64,000 bases of DNA, from NCBI GenBank assembly GCA_048772705.1, contig JBLWGC010000082.1, positions 227,967 through 291,966 of the forward strand, written 5' to 3'. The notes under the pieces are model-generated. The model was not told the DNA's origin, searched no databases, and worked only from the letters and a program-made list of their open reading frames with translations. This stretch comes from Leidyana gryllorum EB-2025a. Taxonomy: Eukaryota > Apicomplexa. Position 1 is the first letter of the stretch. Every line of letters begins with the position of its first letter. A program made the position numbers and the translations under genes. Shown here in pieces: positions 55,222 through 64,000 of the stretch.

Positions 55222-56733
55222 GTGGCACGTGAACAGTGGACACACATTTAGACCCTTCCCTAAGGCGCAGTGTCGGAACGAGTCACCTTTTCACAGTGTA
55301 ATTGATCAGTCCACACGAAGTTTACGTCCAGAACACCTCTCCCGGGCTGAGAACTTCTCCTTCAAGCCTCAAAAATCAATGGTCATACGTAATACCATCT
55401 TCGCAACTTTACGAAGCTGCAACAGATACTGCCGCCGAGCCATCTCACCAGAATAGCGGATGAACACTCATAAATTGAGAAAGAATTCCGAGTTGAGGTA
55501 TGGGCACATTGGAGGTCGCTGCCTCCCGGATACATTGGCTTGTATTTTGACACCCCCAACTGGTGGGTATGTATAATTCTTATCAACTGGGGGCTGTTGC
55601 GGGAAAGATGCACAGATCACAACATCACATACTTAATAAAAAGCACCACACAACACCATCATCACTCAGAGAGGCTTCTCGATCTGACGCTTCTCGACAT
55701 CCTGAGGGACCCAGGAAATCTGAGTTGGGGATGAAAATCGGCCAGAACGCAAAGGGGAACGAGGACAATCGAATGTCATCGTGTATAATCGTCATCCACA
55801 CCCCGGTAGGACGCCGGCTCCTCCGCTCCGGCGCACCTAAAAGTGCACCTTGTGTGTACCTCCCAGATTTATCAGACTCCCTGTGCCGTCTCCAGAGACG
55901 GCGGCCCACCGAGGACCTTCTGTCGTAGATCAACGTAACTATGGCATCGTAGTTCAGCCTGACTATAATCAGACGCTGCCACCACTCAACAGTCGATACC
56001 TAAGTTGAATCCGGTAGTACGCTCTGCGCAGCCGCTACAATGACCGATCCTCTGCTAACAGCGCAAAACAGACGCTAACCTTTCGTTTGACCGACATCAC
56101 CGAATTCTTTGTCGGCGTCGAGTCGAGCCTCGTCCGCCCTCTCAGAAAGTCTCAGGTGGGAGAATCACACTGTGTGTGACCCTTCCGGGGGACTTACATT
56201 CACCAGAGTGCAGTGGTTGCTCCTCCCCCTGCGCACCGCTTCTTGAGCCAGACACTGCAACCCGCAGGTAAGTTGAGTTTTATTCGAAGTTTCATTGAAG
56301 ATACCAGTCCCGTCTCGTCTCCCCCTCGACCGACACCCACCCGCATGAAAGTCGACGAGTTGAGAATCGGTGTGGTGAAATGTTGACTTTTTGCCGCGCA
56401 TACGAATCCTACTCAGCAGCCTATTCCAGGTTCCGTCTCAAACCTTCTAAGATTGAGCGCAGTTCGGAGTCATCATATATATTGCTCATCCAGTTTCAAT
56501 TCAGTCACAAATTGCAGAAAGAATTGCAAGCACACGTGTGTGTGTAACCTGTAGACGACAGTGCGATCCGCTGAATAGGTTTCACACCCACTGAACTCTG
56601 AAAGAGCAAGATCCACTCGCGCTACTTGGCGGTAGCCAATGTGCCAGCACGCGGGAGACACGGACTAGATAGAATGGATAGAGCCCTTAGCTGCGTGTGA
56701 CTTACCTTTCTGCTTGTTGCGCACCTTAAATCA
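55222..56733. other. gene-poor interval, no supported gene
   Basis: 1.5 kb of AT-richer sequence. Short minus-strand frames at 55625-55933 and 56165-56401 have no recognisable features. The second overlaps a segment repeated at 61920 and may be an exon (it has a GTAAGT donor just after CACCCTGGTGAAT in the other copy). Another part (56440-56555) belongs to the dispersed repeat family. Confidence 0.45.
56112..56370. repeat. ~260-bp repeat, copy 1 (second copy 61920-62178)
   Basis: GTCGGCGTCGAGTCGAGCC... through ...GACACCCACCCGCAT is nearly identical in both copies (a handful of substitutions seen by eye). In the second copy it lies upstream of the F-box-like gene. Confidence 0.85.
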
Positions 56734-59110
56734 ATGGAACCCACCCCTGACCTACCGACTACCCTCCGCAATGCACGCACAGTCCATACCATCGGGCATA
56801 ACCTTCAACGAGGTTATACGGAGGATGCCGTCATTGCGAACTACGCGGATCCCACGAACGGCGCGGAACCCACGCCCGCCGTGCTGGGAGAACGCCGCTG
56901 TCGGCGTGACCCCGTCTGGACGACTTGCCACACAGATATCGAATCGAGGGTACTCGCAGTGGACGTGTTCGAGTTCAACTCTAGCGGAGTAACAGTAGGC
57001 GTATTTCGGTCGAGCGCAGTACTACCAGGGATGAGGACATCTGCGAATTCCCGGGTCAACAAGGTGACGCCCTGAATGTCGTTTCGACATTGTTCGAATG
57101 CCCGCCGCAAGCGGTTGGCAAGTTCGGGATTTCCGCACTCGCGTGCTGCTCCATCGTAGCAAAGGCAGCATGCCGGCCGTTTCCGGAGGGCGACCTCAGT
57201 CGAAAGGGGGGGAGCAGTATATCCATCGGAAGCAGTGGTGGTGGCCGGGACGAAGGGGGTGGGATTCGCGCCGTTCTCACCCACCGGGGTGGAGCTAGTA
57301 AAAGGATTCAATGCACGGACGGCGGCTCGCATCGGGCAGTGCGGCCCGGACGTCTTCGCAAGGGAGCCGTTGAACGCTGCGACCTACGCCACCGACCATC
57401 TGGAAGATCCACAACAAAGAGTGTCCATGGCTAGCCTCGCACACCTGCTCGACTACGAGACGCCGCTAACAGAAGAATCCACTGAGTATCGACGACGAGT
57501 GGATGGATGACTTCGCGCAGAGTTTAGAGGCTCTCGATCGGAGGATAGTAAGGATTCTGGTCGCTGGCGATGTCGTGCAGACGCTTGACCGTCTCAAAGC
57601 TCGGAATCTGTTTCGAAAATGGCGCTGCTACGCAATCTTCTGGCGCTTGGTAGATGTTGCGCACCACGAGGGTATTGGCCGCTTTTTCAGCAACGTGCTG
57701 CCGACTGCAGAATCCCTCGCACGCTTTCGTTGTCTTCGGTGCGGTGCGCTGACTCCATTATCAATGACATACACGAACTGCGACAGGAGCTGACATGTAT
57801 GTGTGGAGAGTTGATGGGGATTTCGTATGCCACGGTCGTCGAGCTGCGAGGCGCTCCCCAGAAGTAGGTTCGGCGGAGCATATGATGACTCTCAAAGCTT
57901 TAGAGCGTTGGGTAGAGAGGGTAAACGGACAGGAACCGCTTTGGAAGGCTCAGCCACATCCTCGCCAGCCGACGGAGTCAGAACAGAACGCCTTCGACAA
58001 GCTGATCCAAGATACATTTGGGGTTGAAACTCTCGTCCAACTGATACCCCACTTACCTCCTGGTGCCTCGTATATAAGACTGCCCCCAAAGAACGCGCGT
58101 GTCGTCGTTTTGGAGTGGGGCAGCACATCAGCAGCACTTGCCCATGCAAGTCTTGCGGGTACACAATCAAGACGGACTCAAAGAGCACTCGTTTCATCAT
58201 CCCCGTAGAGACCTGGATAGGTCGGTGGGGAATCCGATCAGCAAAGTAGTCACCGTATAACTTGTGCAAGTATCAAAGATAGAAGAGTAGTCTGTAGACT
58301 TCTACAGAATTCTGTAGAACGTTCGGGCCCAACATCCGATCTGAGTTAGTCACTCTTCTGGCCGACTTCAGATTCTGCCATAAGCACCGTCGGAGGCTTA
58401 GCTCCTTTAGGTAGGCTCGCCAAGCAGCTGTAAAACGCTTTTGGTGGCTACGCTGCCTTTAATGCCCCTTTCAGATCTGAAGCAGAATTCTGCAGAATCT
58501 CAAGAGCTCTTCAGAACTCTCTAGAAATCTTTAAAACATTCGGCGTCTCCTCCGAGCCCGCTAAAACTTATTTTGAAATGAAATCAATGATATGGGGGAG
58601 GATGGCACGCATGCCAGAATGGAGGAGGTAGTGACTATAAGAACTGTTGAACTCTTTGCAGCGGACGCTGATCCTACTATGCTCCTCTTTTGATCCTCTG
58701 AGTTATGAGATGTATCGCTCATGTAGTTTGTATTCATTCCACAAAATTGCACAAAAGAAGAATTGCAAGCACACGTGTGTGTCTGATCTGCCCTCCTCTG
58801 GCTTGACCTCGTAGTACAAAAATATCAGTGATTGGCCATTGGAAGGCATGAATGCCAGAATAGAACAGCTAGTGACTATAGCAACAAAGATAGCTCAGGG
58901 AGATTTGGTCCTAATTTGATTGACCATGATTGTTGAACTCTTCGTTCCGGATGCTGATCTCACTAAGCCTATCGCAGGGTCTGTTTTTGATCCATCTAGT
59001 ATTGAGCGCATTTCAGAATCGTTAGGAGTATTGTTCATGTTTTTAGTTCAGTCCACGTAATAAAATAAAAAGAAGTGTAAGCACACGTGTGTGTCTAATC
59101 TGTCTCCCCG
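56440..59110. repeat. dispersed repeat family ending in GCACACGTGTGTGT
   Basis: Diverged ~130-170 bp elements sharing TTGAGCGCA..., GTTCAT, TTCAGTCCAC and the end GCAAGCACACGTGTGTGT(C/G)TAATCTGT. Copies end near 56550, 58785 and 59100, and again near 62348. They could be a degenerate mobile element or a subtelomeric-type repeat. Confidence 0.7.
56734..58208 (+). pseudogene. disrupted protein-coding region, function unknown
   Basis: Protein-like segments appear in successive plus-strand frames: 56734-57075 (MEPTPDLPTTLRNARTVHT...), 57235-57510 (ARTAARIGQCGPDVFARE; MASLAHLLDYETPLTEES), 57470-57793 (LSIDDEWMDDFAQSLEALDRR; RKWRCYAIFWRLVDV), 57740-57867 and 57795-58208 (MMTLKALERWVERVNG; FDKLIQDTFGVETLVQLI). 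They change frame without convincing splice sites. Either a decayed gene or a real gene with short introns I could not resolve. The opposite strand also has a Cys-containing frame at 56841-57332 (RPACCLCYDGAARECGN). I cannot choose between them. Confidence 0.35.
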
Positions 59111-59850
59111 CTCGATTGATCTAGGAATAATAACTATGTAAAAATATTGCTAATTTGCCTAACTGAGGTATGACCATTGGAATAAGGGGGTAGCTAGCCG
59201 CAAAAACAAAGTCAGATCTATTAGGCGCGGTCCGGGCTTGACTGACCAATGATACAAAAAGCAGTCCCAACTGGTTCTCCCCCCCGCTGTCTGAAGTGCG
59301 CGGCTGACCCGCTCTGTTTCCAGCCTGGTGTGACCACACGGGTGTCTCTCGACTGTACACACCTTCCGGTGAGCACCGTCCAGAGTCTCCAGCCCAGCCC
59401 GAGGGACCTGTGGATCTGTTTCAGTGTGTCTGAGCATTGCCTCCCAACCGGGTCACAGTGGGAAGTTATCCCACCAGGCGACTGTTAGTCCAACACCGAT
59501 CAGCGATCAACCGACATCGGTTCAGATCGCTGATTGGGTCGACATTGGCGATTACCCATCCGTTCCGTCCAATGCACACGCGGTCTCCCGGCGGCTGGTG
59601 GGCCCCAAAATTCGTGTGAAGAATGCCTCAGAGCTTATCACCATCTCGCCTTTTACTAGATGGTGCAGTGAGGCGCTCTCTTTGACGCATCGACTTTGTT
59701 GAGGACCTCTGGTCTGACGTGTGGTTTGAGATTCGTGCGGGGAGGGGGTGAATTGTATCGTTTAGAAAGTAGTCTTCAGCTTGGAGAGTGATCTGAGTAT
59801 AACAAACCCTTCGACTTAATTCATTCGTGTTCAGTTCTAAAAGAGAGTCA
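58209..59850. other. gene-poor, repeat-bearing interval
   Basis: Includes a palindrome-rich AT segment (58290-58545, with CTACAGAATTCTGTAG and AGCAGAATTCTGC), two dispersed repeat copies and the left part of the large duplicated unit. Frames at 59159-59437 (minus) and 59249-59702 (plus) recur almost unchanged in the second unit, but both are short and overlap each other. No gene is claimed. Confidence 0.5.
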
Positions 59851-60498
59851 TCAAAGACGAAAGTGACACACTGGGCGAACTGCTATCTGATACATTGGGA
59901 GTCGCCACCGACCCATCTGGCGGCATCGGTCGAAAGTGTATTGTCGGAGGACCCAATTTGATTTGAAGTTCATGAGTCCGACTTCAGGGATCCCCATCGG
60001 GTCCGAGGGGAACCCAACTGGATCTACTGCTTCCAACAATTCGTAGAACCATCGCTCGAAGCGGCGCTGGTCAGACCCTTCGCTCCGCCACACTGGTGTG
60101 GCCACTTCGCGAGAGATCTTGGAAGTACTTCGTTCCAGCGCGAGCCATCGGGCACGCATTAGCCGTGGAGTGCTCTCTTCGGCCGCTGACACATACCAAG
60201 CGTATGACTCATGGCAATGGCTCTCTCTGAGCAACCTGTCCAATGTTGAGTCGTTGTATTTCCCCGCCACGAGCTCGAGGAGGACCTTTGACCAAAAAGC
60301 AGAGTACACCGGAACCACCGAGGGCAACAAGCGGATACTCCGACCGCTCTTCCGCTTCACTGCGTCGCAAATGAGATACGACCACAAAACAGTCCCCACT
60401 ATTGGGAGGGGATCTGAGATGAATATATGGGAGACACTGAAGTGCAGTAGAATGCGCAGCGCAGTGAGGGCCTGTTGCGCGTCGTCCGGTGCCCGTTG
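58960..60498. repeat. large duplicated unit, copy 1 (~1.5 kb)
   Basis: Near-identical to 62205-63740 over ~1.54 kb. It covers intergenic sequence and the 3' half of the F-box-like gene. The homology ends abruptly at GGTGCCCGTTG in both copies. Confidence 0.92.
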
Positions 60499-61680
60499 CC
60501 AGAGGGCGACGACTTTGGTTTGGGGGCCGACCTCAAAGGCCGGCAATGAGTCCTCCTCCAGAGGAGTCTCAAAGTCCTCGATGGTGAGCTCAATCCGAGT
60601 CTCAGTTTTGAGTCTTTCAATATCGATCTCTTCCAGATCCTCCGGGAGCACTATGTGGTAACAGCCTTCGGAGGACTTCTCATTCTCGCGGGGAACTTTT
60701 TGCACTTCCAGCACCGATTGTTTCTGGATTGGCAGAGTCCACAGATTCGAGGGCACTTCCTCGAGACCGTCAAGCGGCACTTCGATGTGATCGTGGCCCA
60801 GCATGATACTCGGCATACAGTCCCACAATGCCTTCCGCATGGCTCGCGGCAGATCATCATTCTCTTTCCAAACGGTCAACATATCGTCGTACCAATGTCT
60901 GCAGGGGCGAGTGGCAGCCAAAAGAAGAACTTGGACTCACCGGGGGTCTTTTGGCCAAGTGACGCGACAGCCAGGCTCGATCACCGGACCGAACTGTACC
61001 GCCGGACATTGAGTGCCATCAGGCTGTACGGCCACACAGTTGGGCAGTATGAAGCATATCGCGTCATTTCCCAAGTCGGCACCCACTGGTAGGCCATTAG
61101 ACACTCCCCTCCAACCTCGCTCAAACCTCGTGGGAGAGATTATCACAAACATACACTCGGGATTCACGGTGGCTTTGATATCTGCGACTAACTCGGACTT
61201 GAGGAGAAGACAATCGACACTGTCCAGAGACTCGACGTCGATGACGAGCGTTTCCAAGTTGGGGGCATTGATGCTAAGGTGTCTATCGCCGGTGAGACAA
61301 AGATAGAGGTATCGGAGTTTCGGATAGTCCCATTCGATATCGTTTGTGAAACATCCGCAATCCACCGTTAATTCCTCGATTTGGGCGGGGTGCTTTGTAT
61401 TCCCCATTGCTGTTGCCGCATCGTCCGCCAGATTCCCGGTCAAAGTGACCGTGCGGGCACTCCAGGCGAGACGAGACACATACGTCGGAAGGTATCTAAC
61501 GCTGTTCCACGTCTCCTCATCGATACGGATGTGCGTTTGCTCCAAATATGCATAAACCCAATCCTCTGTCTTCCGGGTTATATTGGCGAAGCCCAGAACC
61601 TCTCGGAGGGTGAAGAACGAGAGGATTTGAGAGGCGAAGATTCTGCACGGGAGACGCCCTAATTGTCTCAGATCGACCAT
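59851..61680 (-). CDS. F-box/LRR-like protein, intact copy
   Basis: Two exons join through a GTGAGT intron (WPKDP-R / HWYDDM, ~42 bp) to about 600 residues. The N-terminus resembles an F-box (LGRLPCRIFASQILSFFTLREVLGFANI). Next comes an irregular Leu-rich region with beta-strand-like repeats (RYLPTYVSRLAWSARTVTL; IEELTVDCGC; KLRYLYLCL; APNLETLVIDVESL) as in F-box/LRR substrate receptors of SCF ubiquitin ligases. The second exon is not repetitive (LEEVPSNLWTLPIQ; ALTALRILLHFSVSHIFI; YKLVAGKYNDSTLDRLL-type helices) and ends PVCHFRL. The F-box call is by pattern only, and a BTB- or NACHT-like alternative cannot be excluded. A broken copy follows at 63095. Confidence 0.55.
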
Positions 61681-61919
61681 TCGGGAGTGCCTCGAGCGTC
61701 AATCGGTATCCAGGATGGGAGGTATATTTTTGCAAAAGTTAGTGTAAGCCGCGCCAAACGCCCTAAAGGGGGGGAGGAGGGTGAACCAGACCGAGTCACA
61801 AAAACAGCCAATTGTCATCTCACTTATCGTCTCTTCTCGAAAAGCTCAGCACTCACCTGCGTCTCTCGCCAGTTGAGACTCGTTTTGGGAGATCACCAAC
61901 GCCTCTTCACCACACATCG

Positions 61920-62178
61920 GTCGGCGTCGAGTCGAGCCTCGTCCGCCCTCTCAGAAAGTCTCAGGTGGGAGAATCACACTGTGTGTGACCCTTCCGGGGG
62001 ACTTACATTCACCAGGGTGCAGTGGTCGCTCCTCCCCCTGCGCATCGCTTCTTGAGCCAGACACTGCAACCCGCAGGTAAGTTGAGTTTTGTTCGAAGTT
62101 TCATTGAAGATATCAGTCCCGTCTCGTCTCCCCCTCGACCGACACCCACCCGCATAAAAGTCGACGAACTGCGAGTCT
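61920..62178. repeat. ~260-bp repeat, copy 2
   Basis: Second copy of the 56112-56370 repeat. It differs by scattered substitutions, for example CACCAGGGTGCAG against CACCAGAGTGCAG. Confidence 0.85.
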
Positions 62179-62204
62179 GTTGAATTTCTTGATCCACGTT
62201 GAGA

Positions 62205-63740
62205 TCCTACTAAGCCTATCGTTGGTTCTGTTTTTGATCCATCCAGTATTGAGCGCATTTCAGAATCGTTAGGAGTGTTGTTCATGTTTCTAGTTCAGTC
62301 CACGGAATAATAAAAAGAAATGTAAGCACACGTGTGTGTCTAATCTGTCTCTCCGCTCGATTGATCTAGGAATAATAACTATGTAAAAATATTGCTGATT
62401 TGCCTAACTGAGGCATGACCATTGGAATAAGGGGGTAGCTAGCCGCAAAAACAAAGTCAGATCTATTAGGCGCGGTCCGGGCTTGACTGCCCAATGATAC
62501 AAAAAGCAGTCCCAACTGGTTCTCCCCCCCGCTGTCCGAAGTGTGCGGCTGACCCGCTCTGTTTCCAGCCTGGTGTGACCACACGGGTGTCTCTCGACTG
62601 TACACACCTTCCGGTGAGCACCGTCCAGAGTCTCCAGCCCAGCCCGAGGGACCTGTGGATCTGTTTCAGTGTGTCTGAGCATTGCCTCCCAACCGGGTCA
62701 CAGTGGGAAGTTATCCCACCAGGCGACTGTTAGTCCAACACCGATCAGCGATCAACCGACATCGGTTCAGATCGCTGATTGGGTCGACATTGTGGATTAC
62801 CCATCCGTTCCATCCAATGCACACGCCGTCTCCGGCGGCTGGTGGGCTCCAAAATTCGTGTGCAGGGTGCCTCAGAGCTTATCACCATCTCGCCTTTTAC
62901 TAGAAGGTGCAGTGAGGCGCTCTCTTTGACGCATCGACTTTGTTGAGGACCTCTGGTCTGACGTGTGGTTTGAGATTCGTGCGGGGAGGGGGTGAATTGT
63001 ATCGTTTAGAAAGTAGTCTTCAGCTTGGAGAGTGATCTGAGTATAACAAACCCTTCGACTTAATTCATTCGTGTTCAGTTCTAAAAGAGAGTCATCAAAG
63101 ACGAAAGTGACACACTGGGCGAACTGCTATCTGATACATTGGGAGTCGCCACCGACCCATCTGGCGGCATCGGTCGAAAGTGTATTGTCGGAGGACCCAA
63201 TTTGATTTGAAGTTCATGAGTCCGACTTCAGGGACCCCCATCGGGTCCGAGGGGAACCCAACCGGATCTACTGCTTCCAAAAATTCGTAGAACCATCGCT
63301 CGAAGCGGCGCTGGTCAGACCCTTCGCTCCGCCACACTGGTGTGGCCACTTCGCGAGATCTTGGAAGTACTTCGTTCCAGCGCGAGCCATCGGGCACGCA
63401 TTAGCCGTGGAGTGCTCTCTTCGGCCGCTGACACATACCAAGCGTATGACTCATGGCAATGGCTCTCTCTGAGCAACCTGTCCAATGTTGAGTCGTTGTA
63501 TTTCCCCGCCACGAGCTCGAGGAGGACCTTTGACCAGAAAGCAGAGTACGCCGGGACCACCGAGGGCAACAAGCGGATACTCCGACCGCTCTTCCGCTTC
63601 ACTGCGTCGCAGATGAGATACGACCACAAAACAGTCCCCACTATTGGGAGGGGATCTGAGATGAATATATGGGAGACACTGAAGTGGAGTAGAATGCGCA
63701 GCGCAGTGAGGGCCTCTTGCGTGTCGTCCGGTGCCCGTTG
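62205..63740. repeat. large duplicated unit, copy 2
   Basis: Copy of 58960-60498, offset about 3,243 bp. Beyond 63740 the sequence jumps to a part corresponding to about 61312 of the intact gene, so ~0.8 kb is deleted here. Confidence 0.92.
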
Positions 63741-64000
63741 ATGATACTCAAGTTTGGGATAGTTCCAGTGAGTATCGTGGAAGAGACGTGCGGCATTCAC
63801 CGTCAATGTCTCGATTTGAGCCGGATGCTTCGTCGTACCCATCGCTCCGGCTATCTCATTGTCGCGAATGCTCCTCAGTGTGACGGTGCGGGCACTCCAA
63901 GCGAAACGAGCCACGAAGTTCCGAGTATTCTGGATCGCTCCCCACGTGTCCTCATCGATACGAATGTGCGTTTGCTCCAAATATCCCTCTATCACACAGA
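63095..64000 (-). pseudogene. broken copy of the F-box-like gene, runs off the window
   Basis: Matches the intact gene at 59851-61680, but the segment between ...YPKLEY and QRAPDD is missing (~0.8 kb internal deletion, in frame across the join). Two bases are lost where the intact copy has GCGAGAGATC (here GCGAGATC, near 63355). The two-base loss changes SKISREVATPVW to SKISRSGHTSVA and stops soon after; the downstream frame resumes as 63095-63397. The upstream part (YLEQTHIRIDEDTWGAIQN...) is more diverged from the intact gene than the 3' part. This suggests two events: an older duplication and a recent copying of the 3' half. Confidence 0.8.

Noticed and set aside
59249-59702. Plus-strand frames conserved between the two large repeat units (possible small Cys protein)
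   Set aside because: Conservation is explained by the recent duplication of the DNA; the two frames overlap, a Leu-to-Pro change is tolerated and there is no signal peptide.

Overview
The window is nuclear DNA of a microbial eukaryote with a very compact genome. Nearly every gene is split by short GT-AG introns, mostly 30-60 bp with a few of 28-31 bp and 5' sites often GTGAGT or GTAAGT. Intergenic gaps are often 10-50 bp, and TAA, TAG and TGA are all used as stops. The gene set is eukaryotic core: PIG-T, METTL16, NHP2, p47, an ARID protein, NAA10, BET1, RLP24 and a dynamin. I cannot place the lineage from the sequence. It does not look like an animal, plant or yeast. The kinase HRD/APE motif style, the vWA-type surface proteins with acidic tails and the bacterial-type mannitol-1-phosphate dehydrogenase would fit an alveolate, a stramenopile or another protist.

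Layout. 1-6.8 kb: class 3 lipase (partial), PIG-T, METTL16, NHP2 and a p47-like UBX protein. 7.5-14 kb: a ~2,000-residue ARID protein, head to head with NAA10. 14-20.5 kb: NAA10, a MED11-like ORF overlapping it by 4 bases, a small membrane protein, an NT-C2/coiled-coil protein and an UNC-93-like transporter. 21-28.4 kb: intronless mannitol-1-phosphate dehydrogenase, a predicted GPI-anchored protein, two C2-type proteins, BET1, RLP24, uracil phosphoribosyltransferase and a TMEM19-like protein. 28.4-41.5 kb, all minus strand: a ~2,400-residue coiled-coil protein ending in three cyclic-nucleotide-binding-like folds, a divergent protein kinase and a polytopic membrane protein. 41.5-45.4 kb: a dynamin-family GTPase.

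From 45.4 kb the character changes. A module (dynamin 3' end, a 739-residue intronless orphan gene, an expansin-like gene) exists as a decayed copy followed by an intact copy. Then come two tandem integrin-beta/vWA-like surface proteins, and from 55 kb a gene-poor, repeat-rich end. That end carries a duplicated F-box-like gene (one intact, one broken by a deletion and a frameshift) and a small dispersed repeat family. It looks like a fast-evolving, perhaps subtelomeric, region next to a conserved housekeeping block.

Functionally the housekeeping block covers RNA modification and ribosome biogenesis (METTL16, NHP2, RLP24), chromatin and transcription (ARID, MED11-like), ER/Golgi and membranes (PIG-T, p47, BET1, dynamin, C2 proteins) and metabolism (UPRT, mannitol-1-P dehydrogenase). 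The most unusual items are the giant triple cNMP-fold protein beside a kinase, and the lineage-specific duplicated gene families at the right end. Exon structures were worked out by hand from reading frame, splice-site phase and protein-family continuity. Junctions left unresolved are stated.
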